Assembly (NCBI RefSeq): GCF_000002985.6
Contig: NC_003280.10
Coordinates: 2,170,001-2,234,000, forward strand
Direction: 5' to 3'
Length of the DNA stretch: 64,000 bases
Source: Caenorhabditis elegans
Taxonomy: Eukaryota; Nematoda; Chromadorea; Rhabditida; Rhabditidae
Translations under genes and position numbers: made by a program
The notes under the pieces: generated by a model
Seen by the model: only the letters and a program-made list of their open reading frames with translations
What the model was told of the DNA's origin: nothing
Database searches by the model: none
Shown here: piece by piece, positions 12,518 through 25,767 of the stretch
Layout: every line of letters begins with the position of its first letter
Position numbering within the stretch: the stretch's first letter is position 1

Positions 12518-15500
12518 CTAATTTTGAATATACAACGTAACAATTGTTTTAGGTGATAAATGAACTTGATAATGATCAGTAGACTTCATAGTATCCTTAA
12601 TTGATAAACTATATGGTGCCAAAGGATTTTTATTATGGAGCACCACGACTTTTGAGCCATCCGGATTCAAAAATGCACTTCGTTCAATTTCTGGGTTTGG
12701 CATGTTCAGTGAATGGTCGATTCGAACTGCTCCGGGCTTCAGAAAATGACTGAAAATTGGAAAATGTGTTGGGAAATTGACGGAGAAAAATTTTTTAAAA
12801 AAATTTTTGGAATTTTTTTTTTTCGAAATTTTTTTTCCCTAAAATTTTTTTTTTCGAGTTTCTTTTCCATTTCCCATTATTTTTTAACATACGTTTTCCC
12901 TGATATTTCAGCTCAAAATTCGGAAAACCGCGTCAAATTCGATGTTTTGGGGGTACTGTAGTCGGTGTTTGCGTATTTTTGGAGCTACAGTAACCCACTA
13001 AAATTCAGAATTGAGCTAGAAACTTCTAGTTTTTGAGTTTTAAGCTGAAATTTGACGAGGAATTTGAATTTCTCTATGAAAACTAAAATAAAATGAGATT
13101 TAAGCTAATTTTCGGACATTTTCAGACAATTTTCAGCTATAAATTGGAATTTTCAAAATATCTCCCATAAAATTTCAAATTTCAGATTTTCTAGACCCAA
13201 TTTTAACGGAAAATTCAAATATTTCAGTAATTTTTCGCAAAAACCTATAGAAACCTACCTAAAATGTGCAATTGCATAAAACATGGGCTGCTTGTAGAAT
13301 TGAGCCAATGCGGGGAACGCAATGACCGGAGCATCCGCGAATCCCGAAACCCAGGACGGTCCACCTTGAGCATCTAGCACCAGGTTACGCTCCGTCCATC
13401 CGGTAACCCAATTATTGAAATCCTGTGAGATAAAAATCGATAATTTATTGCTTATTTTATAAAACTAACATCTAAAATGTCCGAAACATAGTCTTCTGCT
13501 CGATCGAAGCTACCATAATCCACATCCTTCGATTTAGACCCCTCGCTTGCCTGAAAAATCAATAAATTGGTATCACTTGGAAATTCGTTCCGCAAAAACT
13601 TTTGCTCTATTTTATCATACAAAAAAGTCGTGGTGAGACCCAAAACCCACCTCTGTACCAAAAATGAACACATCTGGGTGGTTATTGTGGGTTTGTGTAA
13701 GATGTTTGTCACTTTCGTCGTCCTGGTAAGAGTGTACGGCGATTCCGGAGACGTAACTTGCTGCGTCCTTGTCATTGAGAACCTGGAAAATTTAAATTTT
13801 GAAACTTTTTCGATGATTTCATTGTCAAATTCGAATTCCCCATAATTTATTTAGTCTAGCCACAAATTTTCAGTTCAAAATTCGCTCGGATTTCGCCAGA
13901 AATCAGCCTTTCAGAAAATCTGACCGCGACGCGACCGCAACGCGACCGCAACGCAAGTCCAAAATTTCAAACTGCTCAGAAATAGGTCAATATGGGGTTC
14001 AAAACTTTGCAAATTTTACGGAGATTTCAAATTTCAACACTACAACTCACAGTGTCTGCCCATTTTGGCAAGTTTCCACGATTATCGTCCAAAATCAGAA
14101 TTTTCACATTTTTTCCAGCATTCGAAGATTTCAGCGCTGGTCCAATGTCAAGCTTAATAAAATCTCTTTGAAATTCCGCCGTGAATCCCATTGATTGCAT
14201 TTTAGTCTTCTTATCACTTCCGCTAGTTGGCTCATTTTGAGTTGACAAGCCCCAGAAGAGAATCCCATTTTTCTGATATTCTTCCAAGAAATGTAAGATA
14301 TAAGTGACGTAGGATTTGTGGTAGGTGTCTTGATTGGTGCCTAGTAGGATACCGTACCCTTTGGTGGAATTCGTGGTTTTTAGCCAGCCTGGAAGCGGAA
14401 ATAAATAGATTTCAGGGGGGAGTTCGGTAGAGCGCGTTTGCACTAGCTTGTCGGAATGTATGTCATTCGATAGAAAATGTTACGATCTACAAGTTTGTCT
14501 CTTGTGCCAACTTCATAGGACCCCGTTGAAAAAAGTTATGCAGAAAGTTCAATGGAGCGCATATGCGTATTTTGAGATTTAGTGAAAGTGCGCTCCACTG
14601 AACTTTTGACATAACTTTACTTAGCGGCGTCCTAGAAAATTGGTTCAAGAGGCAAATTTGTAGATCAAGAAATTTTCTATCAAATGGCATAAAAAACTCT
14701 GGAAAATTCCGTACCTGGCGCACTCCACGGCACGGCGAAAAACTTCAAATCGTGGTTGTACTTCTGCGCCATTTGCATATACGGAATCTGAAACTTTCAG
14801 TCTTTTTTTGTTAATAGGCCTAATAGTACCTTCCACTGATAGTCTTCCCTTTGCAGGCTAAAATGTGCCATATTGTAGTCTTCAAGGTTATCGTCATAAG
14901 TGTAGACACGACTTGAAAAGTCATTGCTGGCAATTGGAACCCGTCCGAATTGCAGGTTCAGGCCTGAAATAGCAAAGTTAGGTAAAAAGTTCAATGGAGC
15001 GCAGTTGCATTTTTATATAAATTTTAATGTTCTACATATTCGCTTCTTGAACCAACGCTCTATTACTACGTTGAGCAAAGTTATAGCCAAATTTCAATGG
15101 AGCGCACTTGCAAAACCTCACAGATTTTATTCAAAATTTATGTCAATCGATAGAAAATGTTATGATCTACTATTTTCCAGTTTGCACCAACTTCGTAGCT
15201 TTCCGTTGAACAAAGTTACAAGGAATTGAAAATTGGCAAAAAATTTCGATGGTGCAAACGCGCTCCATTGAACTATTGCTATAACTTTCTTCAAATTGGT
15301 CCTAGAATGTTGGTTCAAGAGGGAAAGTTGTAGAGATTTGAATTTTCTATCGAATAACTTACCAGAATCCGAAAAATACTGTCTCAGAATTGTATCAGCC
15401 ATCTGATCGGGTAAGCTCTTCAAATTCGCACCAGAAGCATCGGAAAACGTTGAGCCAAATCCTTGGATTGTCTGATATGTTTTTGACGAGTCAATTGTGA

Positions 15501-16421
15501 AGTGCATGCTGGTTACTGTAGTTTTTGAGATTACGGTAAAAATTTTCAAAAAAAAAGTTGCTTACAAGGGTCACTATTTGTCGCATAAACCACATCCCGA
15601 TGCAGTCGGGCTCCGGATTTGGAAGTTGTGAATGTGGCAGCCTGCCCGGATAGTAAGTTGATATCTGGGATCTCATCGCAATAAGTTATGTTGCAGACAC
15701 ACACAATTCCGGTTTTGAAGGTTTTTTGGGCGCAATCATTGGCGAGTGCCACCTGGAGGGAGGCGAGGGCTGAAAAATTTGAATTTTTCGTTGAAAAATT
15801 CGAATTAGTCATGAAATTTTCTGAGTTTTGACACCCATATTGACTATATTTGGACAAAATCGAAGAATTATAGGATTTTGGGGTGCGCTGCGGTCGCGTC
15901 GCGGCTCAAATATGGGAATTTTCAAAATGGAGCTAGAGTGGTCTAGTTTTTTGTATTAATATTAAAATTTTGAGTTGAATTGGCTTTCGAATTGAGTGCT
16001 GAAAAAATTGTTTAATATTGTTTTCAAAAATTTTTAAAGATAAATTAAAGAAAAGTTTTTTTTTTGGAAAAACGGTATATCGTAACTTTTTTAGGTAATA
16101 AAAATCAAGTTCCTGGTGAAATTTGCTGAGTTTTGACACCCATATCGACTATATTCGGATGAAATCCAAGAATTTTAGGATTTTGGGGTGCGTTGCGGTC
16201 GTGTCGCGGTTCAAATACTAAAATCTTCAAAATGGACCTAGAGAGGTCTAGTTTTTTGTGTTTAGCTAGAAATGAAGTGGAAAATTAAATTTTTTAGTGG
16301 ACATTTAAGAAAAAAATAGAAAACATTCTAAATTTTTTTGGAAAATTTTTTTTTTTTAAGTTTATAAAATCAAAAACTCACCAAAAAGCCCTAAAACAAA
16401 GCAACTCCAGGCTATAGACAT
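12518..16421 (-). CDS. gba-2: Glucocerebrosidase (GH30), catalytic residues intact
   Basis: Ten exons: 16421-16382, 15769-15566, 15515-15363, 14963-14830, 14787-14715, 14388-14051, 13782-13651, 13550-13470, 13422-13259, 12749-12518. The protein has 516 residues with signal peptide MSIAWSCFVLGLFG. It is the close paralogue of the plus-strand gene to its left and keeps both catalytic glutamates: the acid/base in STQNEPTSG and the nucleophile in FGTEASEG. It should therefore be the active lysosomal glucosylceramidase of the pair. Five exons have exactly the paralogue's lengths (153, 134, 73, 132 and 164). Three introns present in the neighbour are absent here, so the genes are an inverted duplication with later intron change. 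Stop TAG is followed immediately by AATAAA, giving a very short 3' UTR. The symbol is from memory; the enzyme call is secure. Confidence 0.92.
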
Positions 16422-17215
16422 TATGTGTAGACTACTCCTCCTTTCTCATTTTCAACTTAAATACTCGTATACTGATAAGCTAGAAATCAGTTCAATTTGT
16501 ACTGATGAAGTCATTTTCTTATCAGTAGCCTGTGATTCTAGCCAGCTACTGACTTTTTGGTCACTTTCCACACAAAATCGCACAAAAATGTGTGTGCTTC
16601 TTGTGCTTTTCTGTGGCCTGGAAGTCACAAGTGACTAGAAACTGACTGAAAACTCAAGTCAGAAGATGATTTCACATTTGAAAATTTATTTGAAATTAGG
16701 AACAATCACATTCGAGCTATTGAGAAGATTTGGAAAATGTGGCAAAAAGTTTTTAAGCAGATCAGAATTTTTTTAGTTTTTTAAAACTGTCTAAAAATGA
16801 TCTGAATCGCAAAATTTTAGATTTTCACCGTAAAATTCGAATTCCTTGCAAAATTTCAGCCTGAAACTCGAAAACTAGAGCTCTCTAGCTCAATTTTGGA
16901 GTTTCCCGGGTTACTGTAGCCCCGGAAGTACGCAAACACCGACTACAGTACCCCCAAACACACGATTTTACGCGATTTTCGAATTTTAAGCTAAAAATTT
17001 ATGGAGAGACTAATTGAATAGTGGAGAATTCGAATTCGTCAATAAAAAGGTTTTTGTGGTGCGTTGCGGTCGCGTCGCGGCCTTGCAGTGGTCATTTTCA
17101 AATTATCGCTAGAAACGTCTAGTTTTCTCGAATACAAACTGAAATTATGCAGTGGTTTCAGATTTTTTATTGAAGTTCCGTGAATTTTATCGAAAATCCA
17201 AGAAAAACAACAAAT
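16422..17215. other. Intergenic between GBA gene and methyltransferase
   Basis: Promoter side of the right GBA gene. It contains repeated actgataagctagaaatcag-like sequence near 16470-16540 and copies of both dispersed repeat cores (near 16910 and 17055). No gene seen. Confidence 0.55.
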
Positions 17216-19457
17216 TTATTCAATTTCCGCAAGTGGCGCCGCTTTAACATTATTCTCCTTCATCACAAATTTCAAAATATACAAATGTTCGATGCCGCAA
17301 CGGCGCTCCATTGACACTGACACCGTCATTTGCTCCGAGTGCTCTTTGAGCAGTGCCGGGATATCGTTCGAGTGAAGTGCGACGAGATAGAAGACACCAC
17401 GTGGGGACAGAAGCTCGGGGACACGTGGCAAAAGACGATCGAGCGTTGATCTACCGGTTCGGCCGCCAGCGTAGGTCAATTCGATGTTTGATTTGGGCTC
17501 TTCGTCAGTAGGGACGTACGGTGGGTTGAAGAGGAGCACGTCTACCTGGAAAATAAAAATTTGGAAAAAAAAGAAAATTTTCGTCGCTAAAACTCAGAAA
17601 ACCTAAATTTTCATCGGCAAAATCGAAATCCCTGCGAAAAATCAGTGAGAAAATCGAAAACTAGAGGTTTGTAGCTTAAATTTGAAGATTTTCGAGTTTC
17701 GAGCCGCGACGCGACCGCAACGCACGTTAAAAAGCCAAAACCCTGGGTTTTTGACCGAATCTAGTCGATATGGGTGTCAAAACTTTGGGAATTTTGTGGA
17801 GAGTTCAAAAATTTACATAAAAACACGAGAAATATCACGGAAATTGTGTTACCGGGAGACATTTTCTATAAATTCTGAGATTTCTTTTTTTTATAATTCC
17901 ATTAGAAATTTGAATTCTCCATTAAATTCTAAATAAGTTGCAAAAAAACTAGACTTTTCTAGCGTTATTTTAAACATTTTCGAGTTTCGAGCCGCGACGC
18001 GACCGCAGCGCGTGTCAAAATTACTTGATAATTTCTGAATTTGAATTGTAAATTCGAATTCCTCTTAAAATTTCAGTCAGAAACTCGAGAACTAGAGCTT
18101 CCCAGCTCAATTTTTAAATTTTGAGGGTTACTGTAGCGTCAAAAGTACGCAAACACCAGCTACAGTACCCCAAAACACTCGATTTTACGCAATTTTCGGA
18201 TTTTGGGCTGAAAATTGAGGTTTAGACTAAGAAAATAGCGGTGAATTCGAATTTGATAATGAAAATTCTGATAAAAAATTGTGGACACCAGTTTTCGAGG
18301 AATTTTCTTCAAAAGCCTTCGACTTTTATGATTTTTTTTCAACTTTTCAAATTTTTCTCTAACTTTACCAACCTTCCCAAGTAGATTCTCCAATCCTGCA
18401 AACAAATCCGTACGAACCACATCAATCTTAATATCATTGAGCTTTGCGGTCTCCAGTGTCACATCCAACGCGTGTGGGTTCAAGTCAGTCGCCACTGACG
18501 TCACATTTCCGCCGAGAGCCTGATTTACGAACGTCGAGACGACTCCCGAACCACATCCGATTTCCAGTACAAGCTTGGGGTCGCGAGATCGGATTTCCTG
18601 GAAATTTGAGGTTTTTCGGGATTTTTTTCAGATTTTTCACTGGTTCAAAAACTTTTCCGCGAATTTTCATCCTTAAATTTGAATTCCCCGCCATTTATTT
18701 GGTCTAAAACTGAATTTTCAGCTCAAAATTTGAAAATCGCGTGAAATCGGGTGTTTTGGGGGTACTGTAGTCGGTGTTTGCGTACTTTCGGCGCTACCGT
18801 AACCCTCGAAATTTCAAAAAAGAGCTAGGGACTTCTAGTTTTTGAGTGTCTGACTAGAATTTTACAGGGAATTCAAATACGGCAATGAAAATTTTAAAAT
18901 TTAAATTTCAGACTAAAAACTCGGCAAAAATTTCAAGTTTAAGAATATTTCTTTCTGAAAATTCACGGTTTTAACTAAAAATTCGAATTCTTCGCGAAAT
19001 TTCCGAAATTTTGACATCCACATCGACTAGTTTCGGTTAAAAACCAAAACATCTGCAATTTTGAGGTGCGTTGCGGTCGCGTCGCGGCTCAAATGCAAAA
19101 TTTTTCAAAATTGAGCAATTTACATCTAGTTTTTGGGATTCTAGACTGGATTTTTGCGAGGAATTCGAATTTATTATCAAAACCAAAAAAAAAAGTTTCA
19201 ATTGATTTTAGGCTAAAAAATGTTGTAAATTTTTGTTCGCCAAATTTTCCAAATTTTTTTTTCTCAAAAATTTTCAAAATTATTTCTAGTTCTCCGCGCT
19301 TCCAACCGAAATTTTACGAGAAATTCGAATTTCCTACTCATTTTACCTTAATATCCTTCTCAATAGCATCAATGAGGAGAAACGTGTCCTCGGCTGGCTC
19401 ATAGACGTCATGGGCTCGAATCGCTTGGAGCCGATACTGGGGAGTTGGCATTGACAT
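17216..19457 (-). CDS. mtq-2: HemK2/N6AMT1-type glutamine methyltransferase
   Basis: Three exons (19457-19347, 18597-18373, 17545-17216) encode 221 residues, close to human N6AMT1 (214). In order: DVYEPAEDTFLLIDA near residues 17-31, the S-adenosylmethionine motif LEIGCGSGVV, the acidic ATDLNPHA, the catalytic FNPPYVP that binds the target amide, and YAGGRTGRSTLDR with LLSPRGVFYLV. The family, with a Trm112 partner, methylates the Gln of the GGQ motif in release factor eRF1. A TTTTTCAG acceptor abuts the ATG (19458-19460 on the plus strand read CTG), consistent with trans-splicing at the start codon. The stop codon overlaps an AATAAA (17215-17220). Both introns are filled with dispersed repeats. 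Symbol recalled from C. elegans mtq-2; function from strong similarity. Confidence 0.93.
18979..19172. repeat. Family B foldback repeat (gcgttgcggtcgcgtcgcgg core)
   Basis: A copy of about 194 bp bounded by the inverted termini aaattcgaattc and gaattcgaattt. Its core contains gcgttgcggtcgcgtcgcgg and a diagnostic tttgacaccc(a/c)atatcgac block. Other copies of the core, in either orientation, occur near 5870, 7300, 7450, 8890, 9050, 9190, 9845, 10000, 10150, 12020, 12190, 12345, 13925, 15890, 16190, 17055, 17700, 17990, 22135, 23115, 24630, 30490, 30630, 38995, 39890, 42055, 44430, 53170 and 56305. This structure resembles a non-autonomous DNA transposon. Confidence 0.8.
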
Positions 19458-22400
19458 CTGAAAAAATGGAAATGTTTTTTAAAAAAGAATCGAAAATTTA
19501 GAAAAAAAAAGAAAATCTGGAAAAAAATTTCCAAAAAAAAAAAAAAATTTTTTTCTCAAAAAATTTTTTTCTCCCAAAAATAGAAAAAAAGGCGACAAAA
19601 GAAAGAATTTCTAATCGAATTTCATTCTGCCGCCCTTTTTTGACGCGCAAAGTGCAAAAAAGGGGGAGAAATCTGAGACGGCGGCCGGATGATGAGATTG
19701 ACAGCTTTTCACTGGTTTTTTGCACTTTTGGGAGACTTTCTGTGGGGACATTTTGCACTTTTTTGGGGTCAAAATTGGTTAATATGACACTTGGGAGTGT
19801 TTGGAAGAAATTGGAGAAAATTCAAAAATTTCAAAAATTTTGAAAAAAAAATTCAAATTTTTGGCTGAAAATCTTATGAAAATCGATTTTTAAGCCAAAA
19901 TTTTAAAACTTGACTGCAAAATTCGAATTCCTTACAAAATTTCAGGCTAAAACCCGAAAACTAGAAGTTTCTAGCTCAATTTTGAAATTTCCCGGGTTAC
20001 GGTAGCGCCAGAAGTACGCAAACACCGACTACAATACCCCAAAAAACCGAATTTCACGCGATTTTCGAATTTTGAGCTGAAAATTCAGGGATAGACTAAG
20101 AAACTGGCGGGGAATTCAAATTTCAAACTAAAAATTTAAATAAAAAATTGTGAGGTCTTTTTCAGAAGATTTTTGTGACTCAATCTTTGATTTCAAAAAA
20201 AATCAAAAAATTTCTCCGGATTTTTATTATCAAATTCAAATTCCTTGTCATTTTCTTAGTCTAACCATGAATTTTCAGCTTAAAATTCGAAAATCGCGTC
20301 GAATTCAGTGTTTCGGGGGTACTGTAGTCGGTGTTTGCGTACTTTTGGTGCTACCGTAACTCTCAAACTTTCAAAATTGAGCTAGAAAGCTCTAGTTTTC
20401 GAGTTCAAAACTGAATTTCTGCGAGGAACTTGATTTTTATAATAAAATTTCAAAAATTTGGGTTTCAGACTTATTTTCCGGCAATTTTCAATAGAAAATG
20501 TATGAAAATTCATGTTTTCTGGTTCTTTTTCAAACAAGAAAAACAATCAACGCCTCTTTTCTTTTCTCCGCAAAAAATAAGAAAAAAGAGGACCCAAAAC
20601 GGAAGCTTCGCCTCTTTTTGGGAGTCCTGGCACTGCCAGTCGGTCTAAAAATTGTCAAAAATAAATGGCTGGGCGGTCAGTTTTTTTTGGCTGCGCAAAG
20701 AAAATTTATCTTTGAGGGCTCATCTCTTGGGACCCCCTGACAGCTGTGGTGACTAGACAGGGAAAAAAACTGATCTTTGGCTTGGGAGCTGAGCCGAAAA
20801 CAGTCTGAAAATCAGTCTGAAACTCAAATTTCAAGAATTTCATTAATAGTTTCGATTTCCCCGCAAAATTTCAGCTTTAGACGAGAAAACTAGAAGTTTT
20901 TAGCTTAATTGTGAAATTTCTTGGGGTACGGTAGCTACAAAAATACGCAAACACCGACTACAGTAACCCGGAAACACCAAATTTGACGCGATTTTCGAAT
21001 TTTGAGCTGAAAATTTACACATATACTAATTGAACGGTGGAGAATTCGAATTTTACATTTAGAATACTGCGAATCGTTTTTGAACTTAATAAAAACGCCA
21101 AAAATCTCTGAAAATCGATAAATTGCTAAAATATTCGAAATTTCCATGTCCAATTTGATTTACTTGCAAAATTTCAGAAAGAAACCCGAAAACTAGAGCT
21201 TTCTAGCTCAATTTTGAATTTTTCCCGGTTACGGTAGCCCCAAAAATACGCAAACACCGACTACAGTACCCCCAAAACACCCGATTTGGCGCGATTTTCG
21301 AATTTCGAGCTGAAAATTCAGGGATAGACTAAGAAAATGGCGGGGAATTCGAATTTCAAAATGAAAATTTTCAGGAAAAATTTTAAGTTTTGTAAAAATT
21401 GAAATTTGCAAGAAATTTCCAAAAAAATTCGATGAAAACACCTAAACTTGACATCTTTTTCCAGGAAAAAACTACAGAAAAATTGTGTTTTTCTGCAAAA
21501 AAAAGGTCCAAATCTCTTGGGACTGCTCATTTTCGATGACCCCTCACAGAGACCCCCGTCTTCCGGCGGGGGTCTCTGCGTGTTAGGGAAAATTGTCGAG
21601 ACGGAAACAGATGATACTTCCTTTCGGGATTTGCTGACCATCCTCGTTTTTTCTAGATTTTGAAAAATAGGAAATTTTGTGTTTTGGTCGCAAAAATGAA
21701 AAAATTCGGCCCAAGTGATATTCAAAACATTTTCAAAAAATTTTTATAATTAAATTCGAATTCTCCGCTATTTTCTTAGTCTATTCCTAAATTTTCAGCT
21801 CAAAATTCGAAAATTGCGTGAAATTCGGTGTTTGCGTACTTTTGGCGCTACCGTACTCCTAGAAATGTCAAAATTGAGATAGAAAACTCTAGTTTTCGAG
21901 TTGCAGACTGAAATTTGATGGGGAATTCGAATTTGGCTCCGAAAATGTGTAAAAATTAATTTTTAGTCCATTTCACTCAAAATTTTCAACTGGAACTCTA
22001 ACTTTCAGACTACTCCCGAATATTTGGAGAAATTTAATTAGAAAATTCGAATTCCCCGCAAAATTTGCTAAATTTTGAACCCCATATCGACCAGAATAGG
22101 TTGAAAACTAAAAATTCAGCAATTTTTGACGCGCGTTGCGGTCGAAATTCGAAATTATTCAAAAAAGAGCTAGAAACTTCTAGGTTTCGAATTTCTGCCT
22201 CAAATTCAGTGGGGAACTCGAATTTGATAATAAAAACCAGAAATGTTGAGTTTCAGATCGATTTTTAAGGATTAAAAAAAAAAAAAATTAGTAATAGTAT
22301 TGTTTTTAGGTAAATCTGGGGAAAGTTGACGACCAAAAATATATTATTTTCAGATTTAATTCATAATTTATTTGTATCAGGAAAATTGGAAGAAACAGGA

Positions 22401-22881
22401 AATGAAGTGAAAATGTACAGAGAAACGAAGAAAAAAAAATCAATAAAAATTTGGTATATCACAATTTCACGGAAATTATCGATTTTTCGGTGATTTCGAT
22501 AAAAATCTCCGAAAAATCGGAAACAAAAAATTTAAAAAATACCCATTGACTATAACGAAATTTTTGTGCGGTTTTCTAGCAAAAATTCTGATAAAATTCA
22601 AAAAAAATTTGGAAAAAAAAAAATTAAATTATCGATTTTTGTTGGCGGAAGGGGGCGGGGCGGGAAATGGAATGATTAGGTGGGAAAAAGTGGGCGGGGC
22701 ACAAACATCACAAATAAAAATGGCTCGGAAATTGGGAATTTTCTGGGAATTTTCGGAAGAAAAATTGAAAATTTATATTTTAGGACGATTTTTGATGGAA
22801 AATCCGATTTTCTACTGCAAAAATCCGAAATTTGATTCATTTTTCGCCGAAAAATCCAAAAAAATCTCAAAATTTCCCAAA
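19458..22881. other. Repeat-rich intergenic region
   Basis: No coding exon supported. It holds alternating orientations of the two foldback families (gtgtttgcgta cores near 20020, 20320, 20940, 21240 and 21830; a B core near 22135). A GC-containing segment at about 19620-19770 has gtgcaaaaaa motifs and may belong to the mtq-2 promoter. A small hairpin, gacccccgtcttccggcggg with its complement, lies near 21550-21575. Confidence 0.55.
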
Positions 22882-24108
22882 TTATTCCTGATTGAAAAGC
22901 TCATTCATCGCGTCGTTAACAATCCGGTGAGCGACAATTTCCTCTGCATTTTGGGGTTCTCGTTCCACGTGCTCCGGTTCTGATAGTGGTGGTTCTGCAA
23001 AATTCAAAAATTTCAGATTTTCATTGCCAAATTCGAATTCCTCGCAAAATTTCAATTTGGAAATGCGAAAACTAGCTGAAAATCGCATTATTTTGAAGAA
23101 TTTGAACAAATTTCGACCGCGACGCGCGACCGCAACGCGCGACAAAAATTGGTGAATTTTTAGTTTTCAACCGAATCAGGTCGATATGGGGCTCAAATTT
23201 TGGGAAATATTGCGAGGAATTTGAATTTTCTAGTTAAAATTTTCCAAATTTTCGGGAATAATCTGAAAGTTAGGGTTTCAGTTGAAAATTTTGGGTGAAA
23301 AAAATTTTTTTACCAATTTTCGCTGCTAAATTCGAATTCTCTGCAAAATTTGAGTCGGAAAATCGAAAACTAGAGGTTTATAGCTCAATTTTGAAATTTC
23401 CAGGGGTACGGTAGCTCCAAAAGTACGCAAACACCAAATTTCACGCGATTTTCGATTTTTGAGCTAAAAATTCACGGTTAGACTAAATAAACATTGATAA
23501 ATTCAAATTTAACTCTAAAAATTCAGAAAAAAAAACTTTGGAACTCGAAAATCCAACATTTCAGCTAAATTTTCGAACTTTAGCGAAAAATTCGCAATTT
23601 GGCCGAAAATTTCAGAATTTTTTGCTGCGATAGCTAAAATTTCACGGAGAATTCGAATTTTTCACAAAAACTTCGCAAAAACTCAAAACCTACCAGGTTC
23701 CACGACAAGTGACGGACCCCGTGCGTCAAATACACTGGAGGGGCTCAGCGGCTCGGCGATCTGCAAGAAAATGGGGGATTTTTGTCAGAAAAATTGACAT
23801 TTGTATTTAAAAATGGGGTTTTTTGGGAAAATTGAAAAAAAAAATTTCGAAAAAAAAATTTTTTTTTCAAGATTTTTTCAAATTTTTTTTTTTGAAAACT
23901 TTATTTTTCTTTAAAAAAAATCTAATTTCCTCCTAATTTTCACTAAATTTTCACTAAATTTTCAGCACAAAAAACTCACAATTTGCCTATCACTATCAGA
24001 TCCTTGTGGTTGCTGAGCTCCCGGAGCCCCGGCAACTGTCGGCTGCTGCTGCTGCGTGGGCCGATTGTGAACGGCGACCGTTATCGTTTGAACTTCCACT
24101 GTTCCCAT
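22882..24108 (-). CDS. Small, probably disordered protein, unknown
   Basis: Three exons (24108-23980, 23760-23694, 22994-22882) join in frame to 102 residues. The start is the ATG six bases inside an exon preceded by TTTTGCAG, which could be an SL acceptor. If that acceptor is cis, further 5' exons exist and the protein is longer. Residues 1-14 (MGTVEVQTITVAVH) are followed by a Gln run and a Pro/Ala-rich segment, then acidic Pro/Ser-rich sequence. The end (EEIVAHRIVNDAMNELFNQE) could form an amphipathic helix. The composition suggests intrinsic disorder. No domain recognised and no function assigned. Splice consensus and phase agreement are the main support. Confidence 0.6.
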
Positions 24109-24939
24109 TCCGTTCTGCAAAATGTAAGAAATTAGTGTAAAAATTCGAGAAATTTGGCGAAAAATGGATTTTTGTAGAAATTTCTGGTGAAAAAAATTTT
24201 TTTGCTAAATGTTTTCCGAAAAACTAAGTTCAAATTCGAACTCCCCACTATTCAATTAGTCTATCTGTAAATTTTCAGCTCGAAATTCGAAAATCGCGTG
24301 AAATTCGGTGTTTCGGGGGTACTGTAGTCGGTGTTTGCGTATTTTTGGGGTTACCGTACCCCTCGAAAACTCAAAAATGAGCTAGAGTGCTCTAGTTTTC
24401 GATTTCCCAACTGAAATTTTGTGAGAAGTTCGAATTTGGCGTCGAAAATGTGAAAATTCTCATTTTTCACCCACAATTTTCGACGGAAACTCTAATTTTC
24501 AGACTATTCCAGAAAAATTGGAAAATTTTAACTAGGAAATTCGAATTCCCTGCAAAATTTCCCAAATTTTGAGCCCTATATCGACTAGAATCGGTTGAAA
24601 ACTAAAAATTCACCAATTTTTTCGAGCGTTGCGGTCGCGTCGCGGTCGAAAAAAAATTCTTCAAAATTATGCGATTTTCAGCTAGTTTTCGCATTCTCTA
24701 ACTGAAATTTTGTGAGGAATTCGAATTTGGCAATGAAAATGTAATATTGTTAAGTTTTTTTTTTTGCAGAACGACCATTACAGAAACCTGGCTGAATTCC
24801 AGACCCATTGAAACCGATCATGCGCCGCCAGCCAACCGAAACCTCTCTCTCTCCAAAAATAGGTGTGCACCGACAAAAATAAACAGGAGCAGCTGGGGTG
24901 CTCTTGCTCAAGTGTGTGTCTATTTTCTACCGAAAAATC

Positions 24940-25727
24940 ACCTGTTGACCGCTTGAGTGGGTGGTGGTCGGTTCTTAGCTCAATTTAGGTGCTCCAAGGG
25001 GAGTTTGGCAACGAAATTTCGGCTTTTCAGAGGCTGAATCTGCTCCAAACAGCTTAGAAGTGTCTAAAACCGTTTAAGACTATGAAAATCCAAAAACCTG
25101 GAGTTTTCACAACCTTTTTGCAGATCAGATGACGAAAAATTGACTTTAAGCCGATTGTCGGCTTATTCAGGCCAAGTTAATAGTCTAGGCTTCATCAAAT
25201 AGGATTCAGACTGTTCAACTGAACATCCAGGCGATAAAAATCGAATTTTCAATCAAAAACTTGAAAATCGGCTGATTCTCTCCGGGGAAAAGCTTGAAGA
25301 TCTCAATATCCGAATAGTTTATCGGGAAATTAGCAGATTTCTCGAAAATCTACGGTTCAAGCTGGCTTTTGCTCAGTGACACGATACAATTTATAGAAAA
25401 CTTGGAAATCGACGGCGGGAAAGGCTTGAAGTTCTCAAATTCCTGATAATTTATCGGAAAATTAGCAGATTTCTCGAAAATCTACGGTTTAAGCTGGCTT
25501 CTACTATGTGGAATCTAGCTCAACAGCGAAAATTTTTCGAAAACTGGCGAAAAACTTCACAAATGAATCGAAAACCCCGAAAATTGGACGAAAAAGGGAA
25601 TGAGTATGCCGGGCCGGGCCCCGTCGTTGAGCAGCAAAGAAGAAGGACAAAATACACAACAAATAATACTTTTTCTCACACTCTTTTCCGTCTCTCTCAC
25701 ACTCCTTTTTCCCTCATTTCTTTAGTA

Positions 25728-25767
<40 letters not shown>

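Noticed and set aside
22546..22983. 145-codon plus-strand frame
   Set aside because: Overlaps the better-supported minus-strand exon 22994-22882 and has no recognisable features.
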